DNA of 64,000 nt from Lepus europaeus (GCF_033115175.1 NC_084838.1:91415968-91479967), one strand, 5' to 3'; shown: positions 12,626-23,677, counted from the stretch's first letter. The notes: a model not told the origin generated them from the sequence alone. Translations and numbers: made by a program.

Positions 12626-12934
12626 GGAGCCGGAGCTGTGGTGTAGAGCCACTGCCTGCAGTGCCAGCATCCCACAGGGACACTGGTTCCAGTCCCGGCT
12701 GTTCTACTTCCAATCCAGCTCTCTGCTGTGGCCTGGGAAAGCAGTGGAAGATGGCCCAAGAGCTTGGGCTCCTGCACCCACGTGAGAGACCCAGAAGCTT
12801 CTGGTTCCTGGCTTCAGAAGGGCCCAGCTCCAGCCTCTGCAGCCATTTGGGGAGTGAACCAGTGGATGGAAGACCTCTCTCTCTCTCTAACTGTGCCTTT
12901 CAAATAAATGAATAAATCTTTTTTTAAAAAAAAA
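12626..12934 (+). mobile_element. C-SINE
   Basis: Head AGGAGCCGGAGCTGTGGTGT, then CTGGTTCCAGTCCCGGCTGT, GTGAACCAGTGGATGGAAGA and an AAATAAATGAATAAATC tail. It is in WNK2 intron 1, antisense to the gene, and is the last C-SINE before the WNK2 promoter. Confidence 0.9.
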
Positions 12935-15559
12935 GTTCTATACCAAACAACAGGCAAGAACAGGGCTGTGCTGGGCAGCAGGACAGGGCAGGGCAAGTGC
13001 TACATATGGTGACACATTAGCTATCCCCCCACTGTCCCTCCACCGGCACACCACACCAGGTGCCCCTTTAATGCCCTGTGGCCATGCCACTTGGACAGTG
13101 TGTCTGGACCTCACCCCTGGACCCCCCCAGAGGTCTTGTGAGAGGGCAGGCCCAGGGGGCCCACCTCGAGCAGCCCAGCTCGCCACAGTGGGCCAGTGGC
13201 CACTCCCAGAGCCAAGAAGGGACCCCAAGCTACGGCACACACCCCCTACCAGGACGAGGCCGTGCGAAGGTTGGGAGAATGAGAGTGGCGGGGGGAGTTT
13301 TCCCAGGGGTGGTTCTTCCTTCCTTCTTTGCTACTAGTGTGCTCTGGCACCAAGAACAAAAGGTAATTCAAAAGAAAAAAATGACAGGGAAGTAGGACCT
13401 TACAAAGGCTTCCCCCAAAAGGCCAGTGCAAGCTTCACCTTTAGACACCCAGAGAGACTTCAGAAGGCGCAAGCTTGCTGCCCTGGGCTGTGAGAGAAAC
13501 ATCGCCCTCACTACATAGCCACCTGACTCACCTGGTCTACAAGATCAGGCCCTGCAAGGTGCCCTGACGCCCGCAGCCTGAGGGCGGGGCTGCTTCCTGA
13601 TGTGCACGGGTACTCAGGGGAGAGGGAGGTGGAGGGATTCCTCCACGCCACCCTGGCTGCAGGCGACGCCCCAACAGACCCTCCTGGTGAGGAGCCCTCG
13701 ACACCCAGGAACACGGGGGACCAAGGTGCCAGCAACCCTTCCCCAGCCCCAGGGCCAACACACCTGGCAGCTCCCCGGGGATGCCCCTCAACTGGGTGAG
13801 GTCCTGGAGGGCTGACACCCCCAACCCTGTCCTGAAGCACCTTCCCCTGTGCCCTGGTCTGGGGGGCTGTGGCTACACTCCCCCCACCCCTCCCAGCCAT
13901 GGCCAACGCCCAGGACACCACACGGGGCCCCACCCCGCCCTCTGTGCCAGGCAGCGCCCTCTTCCCTGATCTCACCGTGCCCCCTGCAGTCTCCTCACCA
14001 GCGACCTGGGGGCTTGCTCCATGTCTCCTGCGGTGGGGCTCACAGCACAGAGCACACACACACAGAGCAGGGTCTCAGACCCCTCTGTTGGAGGCAGCTC
14101 ACTCCCGAGGATGTATGTCGGCTCGGGGGCGCACAAGAGCAGCGAGGAGCCAGGGACCCCTGGACAGCGGCCAGGCCCCACCCCACACAGCTCTGCCCAC
14201 AGCAGGCAGCCCCAAAGGCAGAACGGCCGGCCTTTCCTTAAAGGGAAGGGGAGCTAACGTGCTCGGGGAGTCACATGGCCCGCAGTGCCTCGGCCAGATC
14301 AGCAGGATCTGCTGCCGAGCTCTCTCTCGGACCAGGCTGCTGCAGCACCCCCAGCCTGTCCCCCACCCTCTCAGGCATTCAGCCGCCGCAGCACCAGCAG
14401 GCACCGGAGCCACCATGCTGGTCATCTGGCGACAGCAGACCACCTGCTCCTCCTCCCCAGACTGCCTCTGCCCCTCATGCAGCAGTAATAACGCCCAGCA
14501 CACCCCTGGACCCCAGACCACAGCCCCAGCCTGCACACCAAGGCTACCTCGCAGAGGGGCCTGGGATCTGCAGAGCCAGGAGGGAGAGGAGCTCCTTAGC
14601 CACTCCCAAATGACCCCCGAGGACACCACTGACCCCGTCACGGATGGCCACGTTTCCACGGCAGGACGCGGGGCCGTGGGGAGGCCAGGCCTCTGGGGCT
14701 CTTTGTCCTGGGAGAAGGGCAGGTCAACACCCACCATATGAGCCCGGCTCCTACACCCTGCAGCAAGCCAGAAACACAGGCGGCCTGCAGCGCGGCTGTC
14801 GGCCCTGGCACCCAGCTTGCCCCGGCTCGCCCAGCCCTGGAAAGCTGGCTAATGTTACAGGCCGGTGGGATAGGCTTACACCTCCAAGCGGTCTCCTAGG
14901 CCAGCCCCGCATGACAGCTGACCTCCCCCCCAGCCCGCCCCAGCGAGGGAGGACCCATAAACACCCAGTGACAGGAGCTGCCTCCTTTTCCAAAGCTGGC
15001 CCTGGCCGCGGCTAGAGTTGCCTTTTATATAATCTCCCTGGGCCGGGGCTGGCACAGCCCGCATGAGGGTAAGGTTATGGAAATTGCCATCCGCCTTTCG
15101 CGTGAGTTGGTTTTAAGACCTCACACGACCATTTTGTGAACAGAGCGCCCGGGAAGGTGGCTGACAGGCCTCGCAGGACTTGGCCAGAGGGGCGCAGGGC
15201 CCGGTCAGCCACCCTTGCTGGGGTACCTACAACCTGGCAGGGCACAGCAAAGCACTAATTACAAGGCAGTTCAAGAGCTTCCCAGATCACCCTGGGAGGG
15301 CCTAGACACAGGCCCGGAAACCCTCATCAGGCTTCTAACGAGATCCAGCTGTGCCGTCCACCTGGGTCAGGCCAGCGGGAAGGCGCAGGGCCGACCGTCA
15401 CGCCCTCCACGCCGCGCGCACACCCAGCAGGTTCACACACCCTACCCCTGCAGACACAGCACGCCCACCACACGCATGCGCACCTGGCTGGTCCTGCCGG
15501 CCACCCACGCGGTGGGTGACACGCAGGGGCTTCAGGGCTCCCAAAGCCCGCGCACTGAC
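12935..15559. other. WNK2 intron 1 gap next to first coding exon
   Basis: No C-SINE in the 2.6 kb before the exon. No coding exon recognised. This proximal intron could hold enhancers, but nothing specific can be read. Confidence 0.55.
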
Positions 15560-15581
15560 AGCCCCCTTGCAGCTGGCTCAC

Positions 15582-16277
15582 CTGCAGCTCGCACCAGGCC
15601 ACCTCCACCCAGGTCTCCGTGTCCAGCCCCTTGTAGACCGTCTTGAAGGAGCCGCGGCCCAGCTCGATGTCAAACTTCAGGAAGCGGCCGTCCAGGGAGG
15701 TGGCCACGGCCTTGAGGTCGTCCTCGTCGTCCTCCTCCTCCCCGGGTTCCTCCCGGCGGGCGCGCCCGGGCTCCCCCGGGTCCGGCTTGGCCTCGGCCAC
15801 CCCCGCGTCCTCCTGCCCCGCCTGCCCCACAGCGGCCGCCCCCTGTTCCTCCCGGGGGCCGCCGTCCGGGGCCCGCTCGGCAGCAGGTGCGGCCGCGGCG
15901 GGGTCCGGACCAGGCTGCTGCGCGCGCTCTGGCTCGGGCCCGGGGTCCGTGGGGGCGCCGGGGCCGCCGAGGGTTCCGGGCGGCACGGCGGCCGCGGGAG
16001 CGGAGGGGCGGCCGCGGGCGCGCTCGGCAATGAGGCGGCGAGTCTTGCAGAGCAGGAGCACCCGGCGCTGCAGGGGCTGCGGGGGCTGCGCGCTCGGCGC
16101 CTCGGCCGCTTCCAGACCCGGCGGCTCCTCCTGGTCCGACTCCACCACGCTGCGCCGCAGGAAGCGCTGCGGCCCGGGCCGCGCCGCCCGCGCCCGCGGC
16201 TCCGCCATGCCCGCCGGCCCCCGGAGCCCGGCCTCCGTCAGCGCGCCGGGGGCGCCTCGGCCGCCATCGCCGTCCAT
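15582..16277 (-). CDS. WNK2: WNK2 first coding exon (N-terminus and start of kinase domain), partial gene
   Basis: Encodes the first 232 residues of the lysine-deficient Ser/Thr kinase WNK2, a cytoplasmic kinase acting on SPAK/OSR1 and cation-chloride cotransport and restraining MAPK signalling (family knowledge). The frame opens at ATG 16277-16275 in a strong context (G at -3 and +4) with MDGDGG. A Pro/Ala/Glu-rich disordered N-terminus follows, with the conserved block [17 protein letters not shown] at residues 38-54, [20 protein letters not shown] at about 70-89 and an acidic run at 180-187. The kinase domain begins with [19 protein letters not shown] (199-217). Lys212 lies in the glycine-rich loop, and Cys229 (VAWCELQ) replaces the usual beta-3 lysine; the 17-residue spacing is the WNK hallmark. 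The exon ends in phase 0 at CAG|GTGAGC (donor at 15581-15580). The remaining kinase domain and C-terminus lie beyond position 1. WNK1, WNK3 and WNK4 are less likely given the N-terminal sequence. Confidence 0.96.
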
Positions 16278-16279
16278 CT

Positions 16280-16790
16280 CTGCGGGCCAAGGACGCACGG
16301 GCCCGCGTGAGCGCCCGCCCTGCCGCACCTGCCCGGCGCGGATGAGACAGCGCCGCCGGTCCGCGCCCTGCCCAGCCCTGCCGCGGAGGGACCTCCCGGG
16401 CCGCCAGTCCCTGGGGGCCCGAGGCGGAGGCTACAGAAAGGATCCGGGAGGTTCGGGGCGGGAGGGGGCCGTGTCGGGCTCAGCTGCGGCCCCAGAGAGG
16501 GCCTTCCCTGGGCTGTCCCAGGGACCCCGGGAAGGACCTGCTGGGGAGTCCCCCCGGGGCTGAAGGAACCTGGGGGCCGCGGGGAGAGGGCCTGCGCCCT
16601 GCCCAGCCCCGGCTCGGGAAGGGCCCCGCTAGGCTGTCCTGGGGGTGGCAGCAGAGGGGACAGGGAGGCCCGAAGCGGGGGGAGGCACCGGCCAGGCGGC
16701 GGCTCCACAAAGGACGCGGGAGGGGCGCAGGGAGGGGGCTGCGGCGGCGCGGCGCGCACACAAAGGCGGCGGGCGGGGGTCGGCACTCAC
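16280..16790 (-). other. candidate intron in the WNK2 5' leader
   Basis: Read on the minus strand, CCCT|GTGAGTGCC gives a consensus-like donor at 16790-16789. CCCGCAG|AG lies directly before the WNK2 ATG as an acceptor ending at 16280. Removing these 511 bases would join an upstream leader exon to the coding exon two bases before the start codon. The pyrimidine tract before the acceptor is weak to moderate. If the intron is not used, the region is simply continuous 5' UTR. This is inference from splice consensus only. Confidence 0.45.
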
Positions 16791-16812
16791 AGGGCGAGCG
16801 GGCGCCGTCCAT
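16791..16812 (-). promoter_or_regulatory. predicted 7-codon upstream ORF in WNK2 leader (5' exon part)
   Basis: An ATG at 16812-16810 in a strong context (G at -3 and +4) opens MDGARSP, and the frame meets the candidate donor after one further base (T). Splicing to 16279 completes a TAG stop that is immediately followed by the WNK2 ATG, so the leader would read stop-start with no spacing. Without splicing the same frame stays open to about 16480. Such an upstream ORF would be expected to reduce or condition WNK2 translation, but this is untested. Confidence 0.4.
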
Positions 16813-17404
16813 GCCCGCGGCCGGGCGGCCGGGGCGGGCGAGGCCGCGCTCCGGGGCCGGGTGTGCGCTCTGGGGCTGGGGTCTGTGCTCTGGGGCCGAG
16901 GTCTCTGGGCGGGTCCGCGCTGGGCGGGTGTCGTCGCGCTGTTCGGTTTCCTGCGCGCAGCTCCTTGGCCGGGCCGCTGCGGGACCGCGCTCCCGCGTGC
17001 TCTGCCGGCTCCGCGCGCCTCCGCTCCCGCACCGGCTCCGACCCGGCGCGCTGGGGGCGCGGCCTTAGCTCGCTCCGCCCCTGCCGGCAAGGCGGGGCCT
17101 GGCACGCCCACCTGGCTACGGGCGCGCGCAACCACCTGCCGGCCGCCCTCCCGCGGTCGCGATCCACCCTACAACTCCCACCCCGCAGCGCCCCCAGCCG
17201 CGGGAGCTCTGGGCGCCGCAGGCCCGGTTGTCCAAATGAGCAAGCACGGGCTCACAGCCCACCGTGTCCGGACAGAACAGCCAGGCCAGGCAAGGTCCAG
17301 AGCGGAATACCTCCAGCCTCGGGAGCCCAGCCCCGACTAAGCCCGCTAGGACTGCCCTCCCGACCTGTACCCATGCGCCCAGTGAGCACTTCACCATCAC
17401 CAGG

Positions 17405-17510
17405 GAGGTGGGTACTGGTGATCATTGTGCCCATTGCACAGTGCAATAAACTGAGGCCCCTAAGGCAAAAGTTACCTGCCCTAAAGCCCAGGGCTCCTGC
17501 TAAAGAAGCT
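17405..17510 (-). repeat. MIR-like fragment
   Basis: ATTGTGCCCATTGCACAGTG, AACTGAGGCCCC and AAAGTTACCTGCCC follow the reverse-complement MIR core. Confidence 0.55.
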
Positions 17511-18185
17511 GCACTGAGATGCTTTGCATGAGGGCATGGAGAAGCTTCCAGAAGCCACTGAACCAAAGTGTCCTGGGAGCCTCATGTGGTCTCTCCTGCT
17601 GCCTTCCTGCCCTTGGTTCCCATGGACCAGTCCCTCCCCGTGTATCTCTGACTGCGGCAGTAATTCCTGAGCCCTGCTCCAGGCAAGCCCCCCAGCTGAC
17701 ACCTCACCCTGCCCCACCCTCTAGCCCTGCACACACAATCCTGGGACCCACTTCCACATGAAGCAACCAGGGCCCGAGGGAGACACCCAGTGTTCTCACC
17801 TCGCTCCCCACCCCCGATGTGGCGCAGGGTCAGACACAAATGTCCAGTGAGGAAGCAGTGCCCACGGGCTGCCAGGCCTGGAGCCCTGGCCCAAAGTCAC
17901 TCACGTGACATAAAAGCCAGCAGAAGGCACCAAGAGGAGAGGGCAGAGTGTGCCCTGATCCAGCTGTTACAGAGAGCAGCGGGAGTGCCTGGGCCTGCCG
18001 GGCGCTGGCGGCAGGTGCTGGCGCCAGCTGAAACTGAGTCACAAGGCAACGTGCACACCTCGTCCCAGCCCTGAGCCCGGTGATGCCACCTCGCAGCCCG
18101 AGGCCAGGCGTGCTGGCTGTTTACACTATGGAAAAGGGCAAACACCTCCAATCGGGACTCTCCCCACCGAGATCTGGTGGCTGAG

Positions 18186-18246
18186 CCGTGTGCAAGGCGC
18201 TTGGCACTGTTAGCGTATGTTATCTAATCCCACATCTACCTTGCTA
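18186..18246 (-). repeat. MIR-like fragment
   Basis: GCAAGGCGCTTGGCACTGTT and ATGTTATCTAATCCCACA match the reverse-complement 3' part of MIR. Confidence 0.5.
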
Positions 18247-18924
18247 GACAGGCCTGAGCCCAGAGCCCACACGAGGAGGAAACACACAGCAGACAACAGT
18301 GCTACGGCCTGGGCGGGACCTTGCAGGCAGAGAAGGCCGGTAGATAAGGGCCTTTCTGTCTTCCCTGTGGAGGCTGAAGGCCCCACCATCTGAGTGACTC
18401 CACAAGTCCCAGTTCTTCCTGAACCTCAGTAGCCCACCCCACAGAGCAAGCTTGGTCATCCTGGCTCGTCCACCCTAAAGGGCTGCCAATTCCTCCTGGA
18501 TGCAGGCCAGGAGGGACGCCCTGAGCTCAGGCCTGTCCATAACGGGTGTGCTTAGGCCTCTGCAAAGGGACAGAACCAAAGATGTTCTGAAACCAACGCG
18601 CTCAGTGTGGCCTCCTCCTGGCAGCGTGGACACAATTACCTCCTGTGGCTGCTGGCCATCACACTCACAGGTCTGAGTGAGGAACTATGGCCTGGGCCGC
18701 AGGTGGACGTGCTTTGTGTTCTGCAGGCTCTCTGGTGTGATTTCACACAGCCCTGCTTACATACCACCTGTGACGGAGAGCTCATTTCCTCTGCTCGCCC
18801 TTGACCATTAGAGTCCACAGCTGAACAGCTAGTGGACACGTCACAGTTCCCTTTGTGAGAAATCTCAGGCTGGGCTCAGGCCCAGGGGTCCCAGCAGGCT
18901 CAGACCTAGGAAGCCAGGGTTTTG

Positions 18925-19010
18925 ATGGTACTCGCCGTGTGCCCATAGCCAGGTCACAGGACATCTCTGAGCCTCTATCTCGCGGGTGTAGTCAGAGAGA
19001 ATAAACAGCA
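18925..19010 (+). repeat. MIR-like fragment
   Basis: GTGTGCCCATAGCCAGGTCA and CATCTCTGAGCCTCTATCTC match the MIR core in sense orientation. Confidence 0.5.
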
Positions 19011-20109
19011 CCCATTGTTTTGCTGCTTATCCTGAGGGTCTGTGAGCCAGGGCTGTGGAGGATCTTTGCAAACTGCAAAGTTTGCATGATCCCGAGCCAT
19101 GACACAGCATCTGCTTTTGCTGCTTGCAACAGAGGAGCATACCGAGGCCTTTGTCCAGGGACCCTCCACTTTAGAAAACTAGGTCAAGGCCACCAAGTGG
19201 AGAGAGTGACTGCACCACCCCTGGCTTTCATGGCAGATTCCCCAAGACTAGGTGCCCCCAGCTCCAGGGAGCCCCTTAAAGAGAAAGCTCCCCCCAAGTC
19301 TAGGCTGCCTCTGTGCCCCAGTCTAACCCAACCAATATGAGGTGCCTGCCCTGTGCAGAGGGGGCTCCAGCACCACACCACCACTTTGCGGTCTGTGAGA
19401 TGGGCACCATGTCATCCTCACTAGTCTCAGCGCACTGTAGTTGCTCAACAAACACCTGCAGAGGGAGGGAGGGCATCCCACGGCCTCTGCTGACCTCAGC
19501 GTCCCCCTAGGCTCACCGACTAGAAGAAAAGGAGTCTGGCCTTGCCGTGGGAGCCCCATCCCAGGCGAATCTGCCTCTGTGGGGCTCAGGTCCAGCACAG
19601 ACAGGCCACCTCTCTACACGGGAGGACTCCCCACCGGGGACAAGGCTGGGGAGAGAGGCGGAGTGGCCTGGGGGCTGCAGGGAGGACAAAGGACAGCAGA
19701 CAAGCAGTGGCTGGGGGGAGGGGGAGCCATCGGCCAGCAGCTCCCAGCCGGAGTCGGGCTCCCCAGCTGGAAGGGAGCTGTTCGTGGGCACGGCCCACGG
19801 AGGGTGGATCAGGTGGTACAGATGAACCAGTGCTTCTAGAATGACTCAGCTGTGATGGTTAAGCTACTGAAGAGCCTCGTTTGCTTCCACCAGAGACGTT
19901 CTGAATCAGACACAAATCAGAAATGGCTCCGCACCGTCCTGGAAGGAGGTGCAGCACTTTGTGGGACTGGCGGGGAAGGGCGACCTTCAGGCTTCAGGGC
20001 ACACTCAGTTCTGCTGTGGCAGATGACACGGTTCAAAGCAAACGTGTAAGCCCTGGGAAGAAGGGAGAACATGCAGGTAGAGGGAGGCAGAGTCCGTGCA
20101 GCCTCTCCC

Positions 20110-20345
20110 ACAGCCTCCCCAGCCTCAGCTTCCCCATCCATAAAATGGGTCCGCAGTGCTGCCTCAGTTCCCTGAGGCGTGAGACGCCCTCTCCACCTGT
20201 CTGGGACAGTTTGCCATGTGCGTGGGCTGAGCCGGACCTTGGGAGTCTGGAACCTTCCAGCGGGTCCTAACCTGCCTGCAGGAGCCCCACACAGGTGCTG
20301 GATACTGGGAAGACCTGGCACATAGTAGGCGCTCCATGCAAGCTG
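20110..20345 (+). repeat. MIR-like fragment
   Basis: CCTCAGCTTCCCCATCCATA with AAATGGGTCCGC, and later CCTGGCACATAGTAGGCGCT, are MIR core and 3' words in order. Confidence 0.65.
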
Positions 20346-20599
20346 CCTGCTGGGTGAGCACTCACATGGCACAGGCAGCAACAGTGCCTCAGAGCGGGAA
20401 GTCACAGCTTTGAGAAGAGACAGCCAGAGGGGCTGCGTTTGCCACGAACCCACCCACCAGGGCCTGTACCAGCTGCTCCTGCTAAAAACCAGTGACATCC
20501 TGGGCGTGCCCTCTGCCTCTTGGCCATGACAAGTCTTCGGGCAGAGCCAGCAGGAATCAGTGAAGAGGCCATGTTAGTAGGGACACAAAGCTTCCTGGA

Positions 20600-20958
20600 G
20601 GCCGGCGCCACGGCTCAATAGGCTAATCCTCCACCTGCGGCGCCGGCACCCCGGGTTCTAGTCCCGGTCGGGGCGCTGGATTCTGTCCCGGTTGCCCCTC
20701 TTCCAGGCCAGCTCTCTGCTGTGGCCTGGGAGTGCAGTGGAGGATGGCCCAAGTCCTTGGGCCCTGCACCTGCATGAGAGACCGGGGAGGCACCTGGCTC
20801 CTGGCTTCAGACCAGCGCAGTGCGCTGGCCACAGCAACCATAGAGGGATGAACCAATGGCAAAAGGAAGACCTTTCTCTCTGTCTCTCTCTCTCTGTCTC
20901 TCTCTCTCTCTCTCTCTCACTGTCCACTCTGCCTGTCAAAAAAATAAAGAAAAAAAAA
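20600..20958 (+). mobile_element. C-SINE of the GGCTCAATAGGCTAATCC subfamily, young, with TSD
   Basis: Same subfamily as the copy at 4486, with which it shares nearly all diagnostic positions. A (TC)n expansion lies inside the 3' part (about 20875-20920). The duplication AAAGCTTCCTG (20588-20598) / AAAGCTTCCTA (20959-20969) marks insertion. Confidence 0.93.
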
Positions 20959-21209
20959 AAAGCTTCCTAGAAATACCCAAAGTTTACTGGGGACGAGAGC
21001 CAGCCAGGGTGACACTTGCTCTTGGAGTGTAGGATATGCAAGCCGGGACACCTCCAAATTTGCTTCTTTGGAGCCTTCCTGGAGACAACCTGGCCACTTC
21101 TTGCTCACCCCCTGCCTTAGCTACCACGTGCTCCCCGTGGCCAGAGGAAGAGCAGCAGTGGGCCTGCAGAGAGGGCGAGGAGATGGGCCGTCAAGGCAAG
21201 AGGGTCTCT

Positions 21210-21537
21210 GGGGCCTGTGCTGTGGTACAGTAGGTTAAGACGCCACCCACAAGGCCTGCATCCCGTATGGACGCCTGTTCGAGTCCTGGCTGCTGCACTT
21301 CAGATCCAGCTCCCAGCTAATATGCCTGGGAAAGCAATGGAGGATGGTCCAAGTCCTTGAGCCCCTGCATCCATGTGGAGACCTCAAAGAAGCTCCTGGC
21401 TCCTGACTTTGGATTGGCTCAGCTCTGGCTGTTGTGGCCATTTGGGGAATGAACCAGCAGATGGAAGACCTCTCTCTCTCTCTACCTCTCTCTGTAACTA
21501 TGTCTTTCAGACAAATTTTTTTTTCAAAAAAAAAAAA
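21210..21537 (+). mobile_element. C-SINE
   Basis: GGGGCCTGTGCTGTGGTACA head, GTTCGAGTCCTGGCTGCTGC B-box region, TTTGGGGAATGAACCAGCAG, and a T/A-rich degenerate tail. It lies directly upstream of a LINE-1 remnant. Confidence 0.9.
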
Positions 21538-21544
21538 GTTAATT

Positions 21545-21900
21545 ATTTTAAACCAGCTTATTGATATGATTCATGTACCATGAAATTCACCCTTTTCAAA
21601 GTGTGCAACTCAGAGGTTTCCAGTATGCTTACAAGGTTGGAAGCCATCACACCATCTAATTCATATCAGCCCAAAAGAAACCCCAACCCTGGCAACCACT
21701 AGCCCACAGTCCGTGTCTGTGGTTTCTCTGTCCTGGACACGTCCTACAAATGGAATCACAGGGACGGAGCCCTCTGTGTCTCCTCTCACTGAGCCTGGTC
21801 CGTCCGAGCTGCGGTGTGTGTCGCTGCTTCATCCCTTCCTATGACGGACAATGTTCCATTGTCTGGATTATACGTAGCGATTTGTAAGAGCACAAACTCA
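21545..21900 (-). mobile_element. degenerate LINE-1 fragment
   Basis: Reverse-complement LINE-1 3'-end words: CATGAAATTCACCCTTTTCA, GTGTGCAACTCAGAGGTTTC, CCCTGGCAACCACTAGCCC and ATGGAATCACAG, ending near ATGTTCCATTGTCTGGATTA. Non-coding remnant. Confidence 0.8.
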
Positions 21901-22089
21901 CCATACAAAGTGGAGAAAAGAGCAAAAGCGGAAATAAAACTGCTTCCAGTTGTGCACGATGGCATTGCCCAAACCTGAGGCCCACTGCCTCCTGCAGCGG
22001 GCACAGGCGAGCAAGCGTGTATCCAATGAGCAAACTTGATTCAAATGGTTTTCTCCCAAGCAGAGTGATCATTCAATGTTTCTCAAATA

Positions 22090-22425
22090 GGGGCTGGCGC
22101 TGTGGCACAGTGGGTTAAAGCCCTGGCCTGAAGTGCCGGCATCCCATATGGGCGCCAGTTCGAGACCCGGCTGCTCCACTTCCTGTCCAGCTCTCTGCTA
22201 TGCCCTGGGATAGCAGTAGAAGATGGCCCAAGTCCTTGGGCCCCTGCATCCACGTGGGAGACTGGGAAGAAGCTCCTGGCTCCTGGCTTTGGATCAGCGC
22301 AGCTCCGGCCATTGTGGCCATCTGGGGAATGAACCATCAGATGGAAGACCTCTCTCTCTCTCTCTCTCTCTGCCTCTCCTCTCTCTGTGTAACTCTTTCA
22401 AATAAATAAATAAACCTTTAAAAAA
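22090..22425 (+). mobile_element. C-SINE, full length, with TSD
   Basis: Close to consensus: GGGCTGGCGCTGTGGCACAG to AAATAAATAAATAAACC. Duplications ATGTTTCTCAAATAG (22075-22089) and ATATTTCCCAAATAG (22426-22440) flank it. Confidence 0.93.
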
Positions 22426-22440
22426 ATATTTCCCAAATAG

Positions 22441-23159
22441 GCACACATTAGGTGTATGATCATATGTCCTGTTCTGTCTTGGCCCAGGGCACAAGGCTTT
22501 GGTCCCTTAAATGTCGCGGGACATGTGGGTGTTCCACAGTGAAGCCAGCTGCCAACAGTGGAGCACACCACTGCCCCAGCCTCCGCTGACCAGACCTCTC
22601 CCAAATGTAGCAGCCTGCTCCCTGCCTGAGGAACTCGACCCAGACACCTCATGGAGGTAGGGGTGGTCTCTGGTTCTCCTGAGTGGTGGGACCCCCAGTA
22701 AGTCTGGCTGGGGAGGGTGTGGCGATGACAATGGTAAGGACAGCCGGTGCTCACTGGGCTCCTGGGTGAGCAGGAGATGGCACCATTATCAGGTGGGGGC
22801 TCTGAGAAGAAAGGGGACCCGCCAGGGGAGAGCCACAGTGCCAGACTCCACGGCCCGTGGGCCGTGCCTCCGGAGGTGGGCCCAGGAGGGCTGCCTCTTG
22901 CCTGGCCGCGGGCCTCTGTGGCAAGCCCTGGGGACCCCTGGGGCTCCTGTCTGGGCTCTGACAGGCAGTGGAGCTGTGTGCAGCTTGGTGCCAGGCCCAA
23001 GCCCGCCCGTTCTCGGCCCCCCGTGGACAGCCAGCGCTGGCAGGCCCTGATTCCGGTTTAGGTTTCCTCTTGGCTCCGATGGCTGCTGCAGCCCTTGCGC
23101 GCTGCATCCTGCTGCCTTTAAACAGAGTCGGCCTGTGATAGGAGCAGGCGTCTAAACAC
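22441..23159. other. intergenic gap, nothing recognised
   Basis: GC-rich unique-looking sequence between a SINE and a LINE-1 fragment. Confidence 0.6.
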
Positions 23160-23392
23160 GGTTCATACCGTTCAAGTCAGTAATTCCCTCCTGGAGAATT
23201 TACACAAACCAAGTGGCCAGCGGTGCAGAGAGCAACACATAAAGATGTTCACTGGAGGATTATTTATGACAAGCATTAGGAATCTTGTAAACGTTCAACG
23301 ATCCGAAAATGGTTACGTAAACCATGCTATGCCTACGTAATCAAATATGATGAAGCCATTTAAATGCTATTCGTAGAGTTTTATCATGACGA
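23160..23392 (+). mobile_element. degenerate LINE-1-like fragment
   Basis: AT-richer than its surroundings and recalls LINE-1 sequence (AAAGATGTTCACTGGAGGAT, GATGAAGCCATTTAAATGCT). It ends where the 33-bp VNTR starts. Confidence 0.6.
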
Positions 23393-23411
23393 GAAGTGGC
23401 AGTGTGCAGAA

Positions 23412-23575
23412 GAGAAGCTGGAAGGGGGGGAGAAGCTGAAGGGAGGAGAAGCTGGAAGGGGGGAGAAGCTGAAGGGAGGAGAAGCTGGAAGGGGGGAGAA
23501 GCTGAAGGGAGGAGAAGCTGGAAGGGGGGAGAAGCTGAAGGGAGGAGAAGCTGGAAAGGGGAGAAACTGCAGGGA
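23412..23575 (+). repeat. 33-bp homopurine-rich minisatellite, about 5 copies
   Basis: A composite unit of two related halves, AGAAGCTGGAAGGGGGG and AGAAGCTGAAGGGAGG, repeats about five times. All bases but the CT of each AGCT are purines. The period is a multiple of three, so both strands stay open by chance of composition. Confidence 0.95.
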
Positions 23576-23677
23576 GCACACCCACAACTGCCAGGCCACT
23601 GTGACCCCCTCTCTGCTGTGCGTTGTCCTGCCCTTTGAACAAGAGGCAGCTCAGCGGTGGTCCTGTGTCTTTATTTT

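Larger units (their letters stand above)
1..15581 (-). other. WNK2: WNK2 intron 1 (5' part; continues beyond the window)
   Basis: The minus-strand donor GTGAGC begins at 15581, and no frame between here and position 1 encodes the expected next WNK2 kinase segment, so the whole stretch is read as intron. It contains four plus-strand C-SINEs (antisense to WNK2), one minus-strand C-SINE, a long degenerate LINE-1 fragment and a four-copy 34-bp minisatellite, all listed separately. No other gene was recognised in it. Confidence 0.85.
15560..17200 (-). promoter_or_regulatory. CpG island covering WNK2 promoter and first coding exon
   Basis: Dense CpG dinucleotides and very high GC start just inside the WNK2 donor and fade near 17200, in contrast to the CpG-poor sequence on both sides. 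The island contains the coding exon, a candidate leader intron and several GC-box-like GGGCGG/CCGCCC motifs. No TATA box is evident, which suits a broad TATA-less CpG-island promoter. The transcription start cannot be placed from sequence; it should lie upstream (higher coordinates) of 16812. Confidence 0.8.
17201..20587. other. upstream flank of WNK2
   Basis: CpG falls sharply at the start. Only MIR traces are recognised; there is no C-SINE for 3.4 kb. Confidence 0.6.

Noticed and set aside
13869..14741. A 290-codon open frame (plus)
   Set aside because: No domain, compositionally biased, antisense within WNK2 intron 1.
16278..16328. In-frame extension upstream of the WNK2 ATG (VRQGGRSRG...)
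   Set aside because: It starts with GTG, not ATG, and the family starts at MDGDGG; the stretch is leader or intron.
15351..16563. Long plus-strand frames opposite WNK2 exon 1
   Set aside because: Antisense shadows of the GC-rich WNK2 coding exon; the minus-strand reading matches WNK2 residue by residue.
22090..22180. tRNA-gene-like A and B boxes (also in the other C-SINEs)
   Set aside because: These are the tRNA-derived heads of SINEs; no cloverleaf with a plausible anticodon stem was evident.
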